DNA of 64,000 nucleotides from Nonomuraea africana (GTDB lineage: Bacteria; Actinomycetota; Actinomycetes; Streptosporangiales; Streptosporangiaceae), in assembly GCF_014873535.1 (NCBI RefSeq), contig NZ_JADBEF010000001.1, forward strand, positions 3,720,001 through 3,784,000, in the 5' to 3' direction. This document shows positions 16,295 to 25,978 of the stretch, piece by piece (the first letter of the stretch is position 1; every line of letters begins with the position of its first letter). A model generated the notes under the pieces. That model was not told the DNA's origin. It saw only the letters and a list, made by a program, of their open reading frames with translations, and did no database searches. The translations under genes were made by a program, and so were the position numbers.

Positions 16295-17242
16295 TCAGGC
16301 CAGCAGCGGATCGATCGCGACCGCGAGGAACAGCAGCGCCAGATAGGCGTTCGACCAGTGGAAGAAGCGCATCGGACGCAGGTCGACGCCGCTCTTGCCG
16401 GCGTTGAGCCGGGCGAGCAGCCGGTAGACCTCGATCAGGCAGAACGCGCCGAGCACCGCCGCGACGACCGGGTAGAGCAGCGTGGTGCCGGCCACCGGCC
16501 ACAGCAGCAGCGAGCAGGCGACCGTCGCCCAGGTGTAGGCGATCGACTCCAGCACCACCCTGCGCTCGGTGGCCACGACGGGCAGCATCGGGATCGAGGC
16601 GGCCGCGTAGTCCTCCTTGTAACGCATCGCGAGGGTCCAGGTGTGCGGCGGCGTCCAGAAGAACACCACGCCGAACAGCACCAGCGGGGTCCACTCCAGG
16701 CCGCCGGTGATGCCCGCCCAGCCGATCACGACCGGCATGCACCCGGCCAGGCCGCCCCACACGATGTTCTGGGAGGTGCGGCGCTTGAGCACCAGCGAGT
16801 AGACGAAGACGTAGAACAGGATCGCCGACAGGTTGAGCGCCGCCGCCAGCAGGTTCGTGGTCACCCACATGCCGGCCACGGACAGCACCCCGAGGACCAC
16901 GCCGAAGACAAGGGCGGCGCGCGGGGTGACCTGGTGCCTGGCCAGCGGCCGCTTGCGGGTGCGCCGCATCTTCACGTCGATGTCGCGGTCGATGTAGCAG
17001 TTGAGCGCGTTGGCGCTGCCCGCCGACAGGGTGCCGAACACCATGACCGACAGCGCCTTCCACAGCGGCGGCAGGCCGTCGGCGGCCAGGAACATCACCG
17101 GCAGCGTCGTGATCAGGAGCAGCTCGATGACCCGCGGCTTGGTCAGCGCGACGTACGCCTTGATGACCGCGCCGAAGGAGCGCGGTTCGGCGGGCGCCAG
17201 GGACGGCGGGGGCGCGGCCGGCGACGGCCTGTTCGTGAGCAC
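16295..17242 (-). CDS. ctaB: Protohaem IX farnesyltransferase (haem O synthase)
   Basis: A 315-residue UbiA-superfamily prenyltransferase that adds a farnesyl group to haem B, giving haem O for CtaA. The first Asp-rich prenyl-diphosphate motif is clear ([21 protein letters not shown]), and the second region is [15 protein letters not shown]. It has about nine helices. I start at the GTG at 17242 with GGAAG upstream; the frame remains open further upstream, but the extra residues look unlike the family. It is divergent from tkt, an arrangement frequent in actinobacteria. The 244-base gap to tkt holds both promoters; I see no certain regulatory motif in it. Confidence 0.9.
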   Translation of the reverse strand: MLTNRPSPAAPPPSLAPAEPRSFGAVIKAYVALTKPRVIELLLITTLPVMFLAADGLPPLWKALSVMVFGTLSAGSANALNCYIDRDIDVKMRRTRKRPLARHQVTPRAALVFGVVLGVLSVAGMWVTTNLLAAALNLSAILFYVFVYSLVLKRRTSQNIVWGGLAGCMPVVIGWAGITGGLEWTPLVLFGVVFFWTPPHTWTLAMRYKEDYAAASIPMLPVVATERRVVLESIAYTWATVACSLLLWPVAGTTLLYPVVAAVLGAFCLIEVYRLLARLNAGKSGVDLRPMRFFHWSNAYLALLFLAVAIDPLLA

Positions 17243-17486
17243 CGTCAAGGCGCTTCCAGCGAGTGCGGAGTCAACGCGTAACCTCTGAAGAGAGCGGAAC
17301 CGTGGACGCCGAGCACCTGACGTCCTTGCGAACAAACAAACTGTAGTCGCAGGGTGAGCCGGTCCGGCCAATGGGGGCACCGAGGACGGGTTGGTCAGCC
17401 CTACCAAGGTCCACTCAGTTAGGGTCGGTGTGGGCGGGAAAAGCCACCAGCACCACCATGACAACTAGATTCCGGAGATCGAGCAG

Positions 17487-19580
17487 TTGAGCACCTTTGA
17501 ATGGACCGACCTCGACAAGCAGGCGGTCGACGTCGTCCGAGCCCTGGCGATGGACGCGGTCGAGAAGTCGGGCTCGGGCCACCCCGGCACCGCGATGAGC
17601 CTGGCGCCCGCCGCATACCTGCTCTTCCAGCGCACGATGCGCCACGACCCCACCGACGCGTCCTGGGTGGGTCGTGACCGGTTCGTCCTGTCGTGCGGCC
17701 ACACCAGCCTGACGCTGTACATCCAGCTCTACCTGTCCGGCTACGGCCTGGCTCTGGAGGACATCGAGCGGCTGCGCAGCTGGGGCAGCCGCACGCCCGG
17801 CCACCCCGAGCACGGCCACACCGTCGGCGTCGAGACGACCACCGGCCCGCTGGGCCAGGGCATCGGCAACGCGGTCGGCATGGCCATGGCCGCCCGCCGC
17901 GAGCGCGGCCTGTTCGACCCGGACGCCGAGCCCGGCACCAGCCCCTTCGACCACCACATCTGGTGCATCGCCTCCGAGGGCGACATCGAAGAGGGCATCA
18001 GCCACGAGGTCAGCGCCCTCGCCGGCCACCAGAAGCTCGGCAACCTGACGGTGCTGTTCGACTCCAACCACATCTCCATCGAGGACGACACCGCGATCGC
18101 CCTGTCGGAGGACGTGGTCAAGCGCTACGAGGCCTACGGCTGGCACGTCCAGACCGTCGACTGGACCAAGACCGGCGAGTACGTCGAGGACGTCCAGGCG
18201 CTGCACGAGGCGCTCGAGGCGGCCCGCGCCGAGACCGACAGGCCGTCGTTCATCAGGCTGCGCACGATCATCGGCTGGCCCGCCCCCAACAAGCAGAACT
18301 CCGGCAAGATCCACGGTGCCGCGCTGGGCGCGGAGGAGATCGCCGCCACCAAGAAGATCATGGGCATGGATCCGGCCAGGTCCTTCGACGTGCCGGAAGA
18401 GGTGCTGAGGCACACCCGCGAGGTCGCCGAGCGCGGCCGCGCCGCGCACGCCGAGTGGGAGAAGTCGTACGCCGACTGGCGCCTGGCCAACGAGGATCGG
18501 GCCGCCGAGTTCGACCGCATCTCCGAGCGCGAGCTGCCCAACGGCTGGGCCAAGGCGCTGCCGACCTTCGAGATCGGCTCGTCGATCTCCACCCGCAAGG
18601 CCTCGGGCGAGGTGCTCAGCACGCTGGCCCCGGTGCTGCCCGAGCTGTGGGGTGGCTCGGCCGACCTGGCCGAGTCGAACAACACCACCATGAAGGGCGA
18701 GCCGTCCTTCATCCCCGAGGAGTACCAGACCAAGGAGTTCCCCGGTAACCCCTACGGTCGCACGCTCCACTTCGGCATCCGCGAGCACGGCATGGGCGCC
18801 ATCCTGAACGGCATCGCCCTGCACGGCGGTACCCGTCCCTACGGCGGCACCTTCCTGGTCTTCTCCGACTACATGCGCCCGGCCGTACGGCTGGCCGCGC
18901 TGATGAAGCTGCCGGTCACCTACGTCTGGACGCACGACTCCATCGGCCTGGGCGAGGACGGCCCCACGCACCAGCCGGTCGAGCACCTGTGGGCGCTGCG
19001 CGCCATCCCCGGCCTCGACGTCGTCCGTCCCGGTGACGCGAACGAGACCGCGGCGGCGTGGAAGGCCGTGCTCAAGCACACCGACCGTCCCGCGGCGCTC
19101 GCGCTGACCCGGCAGAACCTGCCGGTGTTCGAGGGCACCAGCGCCGAGGGCGTGGCCAGGGGCGGCTACGTGCTGCGCGAGGCCTCCACCGGCCAGCCGC
19201 TCACCATTCTCATCGCCACCGGCAGCGAGGTCGAGATCGCCGTCGCGGCGCGCGACCTGCTCGAGGCCGAGGGAATCCCGACGCGGGTGGTCTCGATGCC
19301 GTGTGTCGAGTGGTTCCACGGGCAGGACTGCTCTTACCGGGAGGCAGTGCTTCCTCCGGCGGTCAGGGCCCGCGTCGCGGTCGAGGCGGGAATCGCGCTG
19401 GGCTGGCGCGAGTTCGTTGGAGAGGCGGGCGAAGTGGTCAGCCTCGAGCACTTCGGCGCATCGGCGCCGTACAGGACGCTGTATCAGCAGTTCGGCCTCA
19501 CCGCCGAGCGAGTCGTGGCCGCGGCGAAGGCCAGCCTCGCCAAGCTGGGGCACGACAAGGGCGAGACGACGGGAAACTAG
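17487..19580 (+). CDS. tkt: Transketolase
   Basis: A 697-residue thiamine-diphosphate enzyme moving two-carbon units between sugar phosphates in the non-oxidative pentose phosphate pathway. It has [12 protein letters not shown] near the N-terminus and [14 protein letters not shown]. The ThDP/metal motif begins [11 protein letters not shown], with Asn in LFDSNHIS. The pyrimidine-domain catalytic Glu region is [11 protein letters not shown], followed by [15 protein letters not shown]. The length is normal. The start is a TTG at 17487 with GGAG upstream. It is first in the tkt-tal-pgi-zwf-opcA run, where intergenic gaps are only a few bases. Confidence 0.96.
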   Translation: MSTFEWTDLDKQAVDVVRALAMDAVEKSGSGHPGTAMSLAPAAYLLFQRTMRHDPTDASWVGRDRFVLSCGHTSLTLYIQLYLSGYGLALEDIERLRSWGSRTPGHPEHGHTVGVETTTGPLGQGIGNAVGMAMAARRERGLFDPDAEPGTSPFDHHIWCIASEGDIEEGISHEVSALAGHQKLGNLTVLFDSNHISIEDDTAIALSEDVVKRYEAYGWHVQTVDWTKTGEYVEDVQALHEALEAARAETDRPSFIRLRTIIGWPAPNKQNSGKIHGAALGAEEIAATKKIMGMDPARSFDVPEEVLRHTREVAERGRAAHAEWEKSYADWRLANEDRAAEFDRISERELPNGWAKALPTFEIGSSISTRKASGEVLSTLAPVLPELWGGSADLAESNNTTMKGEPSFIPEEYQTKEFPGNPYGRTLHFGIREHGMGAILNGIALHGGTRPYGGTFLVFSDYMRPAVRLAALMKLPVTYVWTHDSIGLGEDGPTHQPVEHLWALRAIPGLDVVRPGDANETAAAWKAVLKHTDRPAALALTRQNLPVFEGTSAEGVARGGYVLREASTGQPLTILIATGSEVEIAVAARDLLEAEGIPTRVVSMPCVEWFHGQDCSYREAVLPPAVRARVAVEAGIALGWREFVGEAGEVVSLEHFGASAPYRTLYQQFGLTAERVVAAAKASLAKLGHDKGETTGN

Positions 19581-19582
19581 AC

Positions 19583-20674
19583 ATGTCGGAAAACCTGAAC
19601 AAGCTCACCGGCCAGGGTGTGTCCATCTGGCTCGATGACATCAGCCGCGAGCGCCTGCGCAGCGGCAACCTGGAGCAGCTGATCCGCGAGAAGAGCGTCG
19701 TGGGTGTGACCTCCAACCCGACGATCTTCGCCAACGCGCTCAGCAAGGGCGACGCCTACGACGCCCAGCTGCACGACCTGGCCGTGCGCGGGGTCGACGT
19801 GGGCGAGGCCGTACGGGCCATCACCACCTACGACATCAGGTGGGGCGCCGACGTGCTGCGTCCCGTCTACGACGCCACCGGCGGCATGGACGGCAGGGTC
19901 TCCCTCGAGGTGGACCCGCGCCTGGCCCGCGAGACCGAGAAGACGATCGCCGAGGCCCGCTTCCTGTGGTGGGCGGTCGACCGGCCCAACCTGCTCATCA
20001 AGATCCCCGCGACGGTCGAGGGCCTGCCCGCGATCACGCAGGCGATCTCCGAGGGCATCAGCGTCAACGTCACGCTGATCTTCTCCCTCGAGCGCTACCG
20101 CGCGGTCATGGACGCCTGGCTGGCCGGCCTCGAGGCCGCGCAGGCCAAGGGCCTCAACCTGGCCTCCATCGAGTCGGTGGCCTCGTTCTTCGTCAGCCGC
20201 GTCGACACCGAGATCGACAAGCGCCTCGACAAGGCGGGCAAGCCGGAGCTGAAGGGCAAGGCGGGCATCGCCAACGCGCGCCTGGCCTACGCGGCCTTCG
20301 AGGACGTCATGAACTCCGAGCGCTGGCAGCGCCTGCGCGCGGCCGGCGCCCGTCCGCAGCGTCCGCTGTGGGCCTCGACCGGCGTCAAGGACCCCAACTA
20401 CGTCGACACGATGTACGTCGACGAGCTGGTGGCCCCCGGCACCGTCAACACCATGCCGGAGAAGACGCTCGACGCGAGCGCCGACCACGGCCGCGTCACG
20501 GGCGACACCGTCCGTCCCTTCTACGAGCAGGCGTGGAACACCATGGCCGCGCTCAAGGAGGCGGGCATCGACTACGACGACGTCGTGCGCGTGCTCGAGG
20601 ACGAGGGCGTGGAGAAGTTCGAGGCGTCGTGGAACGAGCTGCTCGAGAGCATCAGCAAGAAGCTGGTCCCCTGA
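19583..20674 (+). CDS. tal: Transaldolase
   Basis: A 363-residue transaldolase of the long actinobacterial/cyanobacterial subfamily. It has [13 protein letters not shown] and the Schiff-base lysine Lys140 in LLIKIPAT. It exchanges dihydroxyacetone units between fructose 6-phosphate and erythrose 4-phosphate. The ATG lies two bases after the tkt stop. A much longer reading frame upstream overlaps tkt in another frame and is spurious. It is co-transcribed with tkt and pgi. Confidence 0.95.
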   Translation: MSENLNKLTGQGVSIWLDDISRERLRSGNLEQLIREKSVVGVTSNPTIFANALSKGDAYDAQLHDLAVRGVDVGEAVRAITTYDIRWGADVLRPVYDATGGMDGRVSLEVDPRLARETEKTIAEARFLWWAVDRPNLLIKIPATVEGLPAITQAISEGISVNVTLIFSLERYRAVMDAWLAGLEAAQAKGLNLASIESVASFFVSRVDTEIDKRLDKAGKPELKGKAGIANARLAYAAFEDVMNSERWQRLRAAGARPQRPLWASTGVKDPNYVDTMYVDELVAPGTVNTMPEKTLDASADHGRVTGDTVRPFYEQAWNTMAALKEAGIDYDDVVRVLEDEGVEKFEASWNELLESISKKLVP

Positions 20675-20676
20675 CG

Positions 20677-22287
20677 ATGGACGTCATCTACCGCGAGGAG
20701 GGGGTGGCCGAGGCCGCCGCCTCCGTCGCGGGCCGGCTCGCCGGCGAAGGGGTCCCCGCCCGCCTCGCGGCGGGCGACCCCGCCCTGTGGGGCGCCGACG
20801 CCGAGGCCGAGGCGGCGCTGCGCCTCGGCTGGCTCAACCTGCCCCGCACCTCACGCGAGCTGCTGCCCGAGCTCGGCAAGCTGGTGGAGCGGGCCCGCGC
20901 CGAGAACCTCGACCACGTGGTCCTGGCCGGCATGGGCGGCTCGTCGCTGGCGCCCGAGGTCATCTGCAACACCGCCGACGTGCCGCTGACGGTCCTCGAC
21001 ACCACCGACCCCGGCCAGGTACGGCGGGCGCTCGACGACCGCCTCGACCGCACGATCGTGGTCGTGTCGAGCAAGAGCGGCTCGACGATCGAGACCGACA
21101 GCCACCGCAGGATCTACGAGGACGCCTTCAGGTCCGCCGGCATCGACCCCGCCGAGCGGATCGTGGTCGTCACCGATCCTGGCTCACCGCTGGAGCAGGC
21201 GGCCGCCGAGGCCGGCTACACGATCTTCCTGGCCGATCCGAACGTCGGCGGACGCTACTCGGCGCTGTCGGCGTTCGGCCTCGTGCCGAGCGCGCTGGCG
21301 GGCGCCGACGTGGAGTGCCTGCTCGACGACGCCGCCGAGGTGCTGCCCCTGCTCGCCGCGGACGAGGGCAACCCGGGGCTGGCCCTCGGCGCCGCGCTCG
21401 GCGGCGCGGCGCTGGCCGGGCGCGACAAGCTCATCCTCGAAGACCAGCTCACGGAGATCAACGGCCTGCCCGACTGGATCGAGCAGCTGGTCGCCGAGTC
21501 CACGGGCAAACTGGGCAAGGGCATCCTGCCCGTCGTCGCCGCCGAGCCGACGGGCGCGCGCGACGAGCTGATCATGGCGATCGAGTCCGACAACGGCGAC
21601 GTCCGCGTCGACGGCTCGCTCGGCGCGCAGTTCCTGGTGTGGGAGTACGCCACGGCGCTGGCCGGGCTCGTGCTCGGGGTCAACCCCTTCGACCAGCCCG
21701 ACGTGGCCGAGTCGAAGGACAACACCGCCCGCGTCCTGGACGGCCCGCCGCCGTCCGAGGAGCCCGTGCTGGTGGACGGCCCGGTCGAGGTGTACGGCGC
21801 GACCCGCGCGCACGATCTGTCCGGCGTGTTCACCGAGCTGCTCCACGGGGTGCCCGAGCACGGCTACCTGGCCGTGATGGCCTACCTCGACCGGCTGGCC
21901 ACTTTCGACGCGCCCGTGCCGAAGGACGCCGACTTCGAGCAGATGACCGCGGCGTGGTTGGCGGCCGACGCCCAGACGCTGCGGGCGCTGCTGGCCATGC
22001 GGACGTCGCGGCCCGTGACGTTCGGGTGGGGACCCCGATTCCTGCACTCCACGGGCCAGTACCACAAGGGCGGGCCGTCAAACGGGGTGTTCCTGCAGAT
22101 CACCGGTGCCGTGACGGCCGACGTCAAGGTGCCGGGCAAGCCCTTCACGCTGGGCGAGCTGCAGCTGGCGCAGGCGCTCGGCGACCGGCAGGCCCTCACC
22201 GGGCGGGGGCGGCCCGCCGTACGACTGCATTTGACCGACCGCGCAGCGGGGATCGCGCACCTGCTCGCAGCCGCACAGGAGGTCTGA
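20677..22287 (+). CDS. pgi: Glucose-6-phosphate isomerase
   Basis: A 536-residue two-SIS-domain isomerase interconverting glucose 6-phosphate and fructose 6-phosphate. It has VLAGMGGSSLAPEV, the phosphate-binding SSKSGSTIET loop, VGGRYSALSAFG, and the C-terminal STGQYHKGGP segment. It belongs to the actinobacterial type found inside pentose-phosphate operons rather than the Escherichia coli type. The ATG is two bases after the tal stop. It links the pathway products to G6P for the next gene, zwf. Confidence 0.92.
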   Translation: MDVIYREEGVAEAAASVAGRLAGEGVPARLAAGDPALWGADAEAEAALRLGWLNLPRTSRELLPELGKLVERARAENLDHVVLAGMGGSSLAPEVICNTADVPLTVLDTTDPGQVRRALDDRLDRTIVVVSSKSGSTIETDSHRRIYEDAFRSAGIDPAERIVVVTDPGSPLEQAAAEAGYTIFLADPNVGGRYSALSAFGLVPSALAGADVECLLDDAAEVLPLLAADEGNPGLALGAALGGAALAGRDKLILEDQLTEINGLPDWIEQLVAESTGKLGKGILPVVAAEPTGARDELIMAIESDNGDVRVDGSLGAQFLVWEYATALAGLVLGVNPFDQPDVAESKDNTARVLDGPPPSEEPVLVDGPVEVYGATRAHDLSGVFTELLHGVPEHGYLAVMAYLDRLATFDAPVPKDADFEQMTAAWLAADAQTLRALLAMRTSRPVTFGWGPRFLHSTGQYHKGGPSNGVFLQITGAVTADVKVPGKPFTLGELQLAQALGDRQALTGRGRPAVRLHLTDRAAGIAHLLAAAQEV

Positions 22288-22288
22288 G

Positions 22289-23890
22289 ATGACAGAACCG
22301 GCAGCGCCCGTGGAGGAGACCGCCGCCGTGGCGGCCGCCGCCGCGAGCACGGCCACCACACTTGAGGTGGCCGCCGCCAACCCGCTGCGTGATCCGCGGG
22401 ACAAGCGGCTGCCCCGGGTGGCGGGGCCATGTGTGCTGGTGCTTTTCGGAGTGACGGGAGATCTGGCCAAGCGCAAGCTGCTGCCGGCGATCTACGACCT
22501 GGGCAACAGGGGGCTGCTGCCGCCCGGTTTCTCCCTGGTCGGTTTCGCCCGCCGCGACTGGGCCAACCAGGATTTCGCGCAGCTCACCCATGACGAGGTG
22601 AAGGAGCACGCGCGCACGCCCTTCCGCGAGGAGGTCTGGAAGCAGCTGGCCGAGGGCATTCACTTCGTGCCCGGCGAGTTCTCCGACGACGGCGCCTTCG
22701 ACGCCCTCGCGATGGCATTGAAGGAGATCGACCAGACCAGGGGCACCGGCGGCAACTATGCCTTCTACCTGTCGGTGCCGCCGAAGTTCTTCCCCACGGT
22801 GGTGAAGCAGCTCAAGCGCACGGGTCTGGCCGACGCCCCCGAGGGCTCGTGGCGACGGGTGGTGATCGAGAAGCCGTTCGGGCACGACCTGCAGAGCGCG
22901 CACGAGCTGAACGAGATCACCAACGAGGCCTTCCCCGAGAGCTCGATCTTCAGGATCGACCACTACCTCGGCAAGGAGACGGTCCAGAACATCATGGCGC
23001 TGAGGTTCGCCAACAACCTCTACGAGCCGATCTGGAACCGCAGCTTCGTCGACCACGTGCAGATCACCATGGCCGAGGACATCGGCCTGGCCGGGCGCGC
23101 GGGCTACTACGACGGCATCGGCGCGGCCCGCGACGTGATCCAGAACCACCTGCTCCAGCTGCTCGCGCTGGTCGCGATGGAGGACCCGACCTCCTTCGAC
23201 GCCAACGCGCTGCGCAGGGAGAAGGAGAAGGTGCTCAAGGCGGTGCGGCTGCCCGCCGACCTGTCGCTGAACACCGCGCGAGGCAAGTACGCGGCGGGCT
23301 GGCAGGGCGGCGAGAAGGTCGTCGGCTACCTGGAGGAGGAGGGCATCCCCGCCGACTCCGTGACCGAGACCTACGCGGCCATCAAGCTGGAGATCGCCAA
23401 CCGGCGCTGGGCGGGCGTGCCGTTCTACCTGCGCACGGGCAAGCGGCTCGGCCGCCGCGTCACCGAGGTGGCGGTGGTCTTCCAGAAGGCGCCGCACCTG
23501 CCCTTCAGCAAGGACGACACCGAGATCCTCGGCCACAACGCGCTGGTCATCAGGGTGCAGCCGGACGAGGGCATCACGGTGCGGTTCGGCTCGAAGGTGC
23601 CGGGCACCGCGATGGAGGTGCGCGACGTCTCCATGGACTTCGCCTACGGCGAGTCGTTCATGGAGTCGTCACCCGAGGCGTACGAGCGGCTGCTGCTGGA
23701 CGTGATGATCGGCGACCCGCCGCTCTTCCCGCATCAGCGAGAGGTCGAGCTGTCCTGGAAGATCCTCGACCCGATCGAGGAGTTCTGGGCCACGCAGGGC
23801 CAGCCGGAAGACTACCCCGCGGGCACGTGGGGCCCGCCGTCGGCCGACGAGATGATGGCCCGCGACGGCAGGGTGTGGAGGAGACTGTGA
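22289..23890 (+). CDS. zwf: Glucose-6-phosphate 1-dehydrogenase
   Basis: A 533-residue NADP-linked enzyme committing G6P to the oxidative pentose phosphate pathway. It has the coenzyme motif FGVTGDLAKRKLLPAIYDL and the active-site signature RIDHYLGKETVQN. An Ala-rich N-terminal extension of about 40 residues precedes the catalytic core; AGGAGG before the ATG supports this start. The stop codon overlaps the GTG of the 24-codon linker element leading into opcA. It acts with OpcA, which is needed for full G6PDH activity in actinobacteria. Confidence 0.96.
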   Translation: MTEPAAPVEETAAVAAAAASTATTLEVAAANPLRDPRDKRLPRVAGPCVLVLFGVTGDLAKRKLLPAIYDLGNRGLLPPGFSLVGFARRDWANQDFAQLTHDEVKEHARTPFREEVWKQLAEGIHFVPGEFSDDGAFDALAMALKEIDQTRGTGGNYAFYLSVPPKFFPTVVKQLKRTGLADAPEGSWRRVVIEKPFGHDLQSAHELNEITNEAFPESSIFRIDHYLGKETVQNIMALRFANNLYEPIWNRSFVDHVQITMAEDIGLAGRAGYYDGIGAARDVIQNHLLQLLALVAMEDPTSFDANALRREKEKVLKAVRLPADLSLNTARGKYAAGWQGGEKVVGYLEEEGIPADSVTETYAAIKLEIANRRWAGVPFYLRTGKRLGRRVTEVAVVFQKAPHLPFSKDDTEILGHNALVIRVQPDEGITVRFGSKVPGTAMEVRDVSMDFAYGESFMESSPEAYERLLLDVMIGDPPLFPHQREVELSWKILDPIEEFWATQGQPEDYPAGTWGPPSADEMMARDGRVWRRL

Positions 23891-23961
23891 ACGAGCGCAG
23901 CGAGAGAACCATCGAACACAGCACTTCGGAAGTCATGAGGCCGGCGAAGGAGGCCTCATGA
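23887..23961 (+). repeat. Copy 2 of the 77-bp element: coupled 24-codon mini-ORF plus SD-in-loop hairpin
   Basis: The same element as at 7124-7198, filling the zwf-opcA gap exactly. The mini-ORF (MNERSERTIEHS..., ending VMRPAKEAS) starts with a GTG overlapping the zwf TGA and ends with a TGA overlapping the opcA ATG. The inverted repeat GTCATGAGGCC / GGCCTCATGAC spans 23932-23962, with GGCGAAGGA in the loop. The two copies agree at about 80% of 77 ungapped positions, and the hairpin arms are identical. Differences in the middle change the amino acids, so DNA or RNA structure may matter more than the peptide. Confidence 0.7.
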
Positions 23962-24869
23962 CATCTTTCATGCTGACCGACACGACGGCAGGCAAGATCT
24001 CGGGGCAGCTCACCCGGCTGCGCCACCAGATGGGCGCCCCTGCCGTGGGCATGGTGCTGACGCTGGTCGTGGTCTGCGACGAGCGTGACCAGTACGACTC
24101 GGTCCGCTCGGCCACCGAGGCCGCCCGCGAGCACCCTTCGCGGATCCTCGTGGTGATCAACAGAGAGTCCGACGAGGCCAACCGGCTCGACGCGGAGCTG
24201 CGGGTCGGGGAGTCCACGCCCGGCGAGGTCGTCGTGCTGCGCCTGTACGGCGAGCTGACCGCGCACGCCGACTCCGTGGTCAGCCCGCTGCTGCTGCCCG
24301 ACACGCCGGTCGTGGCGTGGTGGCCGGGCGACGCGCCCGCCATCCCCTCCCAGGACCCGATCGGGATGCTGGCCCAGCGCCGGATCACCGACGCCAAGAC
24401 GGTGCCCGACGGCATCAAGGTGCTGGCCGGGCGGGCCAAGGGGTACAGCTCGGGCGACACCGACCTGGCGTGGGCCAGGCTGACGCCGTGGCGCAGCCTG
24501 CTGGCCGCCGCCTTCGACCAGCCCGTGGCGAAGGTCAAGAAGGGCTTCGTGGACGCCGCGTCGGGGAACGCGAGCGCGCCGCTGCTGGCGGCGTGGCTGA
24601 GCGAACGGCTCGGCGCGCCGATCAAGGTGGTCGACTCGGCGGGCCCCGGCCTGACCGCGGTCAGGCTGACGCTCGACGACGGGGAGATCGCGGTGACCCG
24701 CACCGACGCGCGGCTGGCCACGCTCTCGCGTCCCGGCCAGCCCGACAGGCACGTCGCGCTGGCCCGGCGGCACACCTCGGAGCTGCTGGCCGAGGAGCTG
24801 CGCAGGCTCGACTCCGACGAGATCTACGAGACGGCGCTGAAGCGGCTGGCCCGCTCCCACAGGGGCTGA
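23958..24869 (+). CDS. opcA: Glucose-6-phosphate dehydrogenase assembly protein OpcA
   Basis: A 303-residue OpcA-family protein, an activator/assembly factor for G6PDH in cyanobacteria and actinobacteria. Family features include the RILVVI segment, LLLPDTPVVAWWPGDAP, and the DLAWARLTPWRSLLAAAFD stretch. The ATG is embedded in the stem of the linker hairpin described for 23887-23961 and overlaps the mini-ORF stop. It is the last gene of the tkt operon; a strong hairpin lies 12 bases beyond its stop. Confidence 0.94.
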   Translation: MTSFMLTDTTAGKISGQLTRLRHQMGAPAVGMVLTLVVVCDERDQYDSVRSATEAAREHPSRILVVINRESDEANRLDAELRVGESTPGEVVVLRLYGELTAHADSVVSPLLLPDTPVVAWWPGDAPAIPSQDPIGMLAQRRITDAKTVPDGIKVLAGRAKGYSSGDTDLAWARLTPWRSLLAAAFDQPVAKVKKGFVDAASGNASAPLLAAWLSERLGAPIKVVDSAGPGLTAVRLTLDDGEIAVTRTDARLATLSRPGQPDRHVALARRHTSELLAEELRRLDSDEIYETALKRLARSHRG

Positions 24870-24881
24870 CCCGCTCGCCGA

Positions 24882-24908
24882 GTCCCGGGTCCCGGACGGA
24901 CCCGGGAC
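24882..24908 (+). terminator. Terminator hairpin of the tkt-opcA operon
   Basis: A perfect 11-bp inverted repeat, GTCCCGGGTCC / GGACCCGGGAC, with a 5-base loop, immediately after opcA. No U-tract follows. It suggests that pgl is transcribed separately. Confidence 0.65.
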
Positions 24909-25182
24909 CTCCGCCGTCTCCGACCCCCAGCTTCCCGACACCCGGCTCCCAGAGGGACGCCCTCCCCACCTCCCGAGAGCCTCCCTCCCCCACCGCAGCC
25001 CTCCCGGAAGACCGAACGGAGTCCCACCTCCGTCTCCACAAGAGACGCGGCCGAAGTTCCACCTCCGTCCTCATGAGAGACGCTCCTCATGAGAGACGCT
25101 CCTCATGAGAGACGCAGCCGAACTCCGAATCGACGGCCATGGTGACCCGGGCAGGCGGCGAACCCTCGATAGGGTGGCTCCC
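24909..25182. other. Intergenic region between opcA and pgl
   Basis: Together with the terminator, this makes the only gene-free stretch over 300 bases. The left part (24909-25030) is C-rich, low-complexity sequence with no credible gene. The right part holds the 16-bp tandem repeats at 25069-25116. The pgl promoter should lie after them, but no confident -35/-10 pair is visible. Confidence 0.5.
25069..25116. repeat. Three 16-bp tandem repeats upstream of pgl
   Basis: CCTCATGAGAGACGCT occurs at 25069-25084 and 25085-25100, with a third copy at 25101-25116 differing only in the last base. Each contains the 8-bp palindrome CTCATGAG. A degenerate copy with AGAGACGC followed by GGCCGAA lies near 25040. 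These could be multiple protein-binding sites about 70-115 bases before the pgl start, or a simple repeat expansion. Confidence 0.65.
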
Positions 25183-25959
25183 GTGAGCGTTCCCAACGTA
25201 GTCGTGCACCGCGACGCCGACGTGCTGGCCAAAGCCGTCGCCGCGCGCATCATCACCCGTCTGGTCGACGTGCAGTCCGCCAGGGGCTCGGCCTCGCTGG
25301 TGCTGACCGGCGGCACGGTCGGCATCGCCACGCTGGCCGCCATCGCCGCGACGCCGGCCCGCGACGCGGTCGACTGGCGCAAGCTCGACATCTGGTGGGG
25401 CGACGAGCGCTTCCTGCCCTCGGGCGATCCCGAGCGCAACGAGACCGGCGCCCGCGCGGCCCTGCTCGACCGGGTCGACCTCGACCCCGCCAGGGTGCAC
25501 GTCATGCGCGGTCCCGACTCGGGTATGAGCGCCGAGGAGTCGGCCGACGCCTACGCCGAGGAGCTGCGCAAGGCCGCCCATCCCGAAGACCACGGCCCCG
25601 TGCCCTCCTTCGACGTGATGCTGCTCGGCATGGGCCCCGACTCGCACGTGGCCTCGCTCTTCCCCGGCAACCCCGCCGTCTACGACACCCGCTCCGTGGT
25701 CGCCGTGCACGGCTCGCCCAAGCCGCCGCCCGTGCGCATCTCGCTGACCTTCCCCACCATCCACGCCGCGCGCGAGGTCTGGGTGGTGGCCGCGGGCGAG
25801 GAGAAGGCTGGGGCCGTACGGCTGGCGCTGGCCCAGGACTCCGGCCAGGTGCAGGTGCCCGCGGCGGGCGCCAGAGGGGCGCAGCGCACGCTGTTCCTGC
25901 TCGACAGGGCCGCGGCGGGCAAGATCCCCGCCGGTCTCAGCAGGATCTCCTCTCCCTGA
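25183..25959 (+). CDS. pgl: 6-phosphogluconolactonase
   Basis: A 258-residue NagB/SugarP-isomerase-fold enzyme hydrolysing 6-phosphogluconolactone, the product of Zwf. Family motifs are LTGGTVGIATL, WGDERFLPSGDPERN, LGMGPDSHVASLFPG and RISLTFPTI. The GTG at 25183 with GGGTGG upstream fits the family N-terminus; the frame continues upstream into the 16-bp repeats, which is not credible as protein. It converges on the adenosine deaminase gene. Confidence 0.93.
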   Translation: MSVPNVVVHRDADVLAKAVAARIITRLVDVQSARGSASLVLTGGTVGIATLAAIAATPARDAVDWRKLDIWWGDERFLPSGDPERNETGARAALLDRVDLDPARVHVMRGPDSGMSAEESADAYAEELRKAAHPEDHGPVPSFDVMLLGMGPDSHVASLFPGNPAVYDTRSVVAVHGSPKPPPVRISLTFPTIHAAREVWVVAAGEEKAGAVRLALAQDSGQVQVPAAGARGAQRTLFLLDRAAAGKIPAGLSRISSP

Positions 25960-25978
25960 GCGAACGCTGAGGCGGTGG

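Noticed and set aside
16266-17063. Upstream extension of the prsW frame through ctaB
   Set aside because: It overlaps ctaB in another frame; the PrsW membrane domain starts at 16265 with an SD.
17415-19553. Minus-strand 712-codon ORF opposite tkt
   Set aside because: It is a shadow of transketolase; it has no family features.
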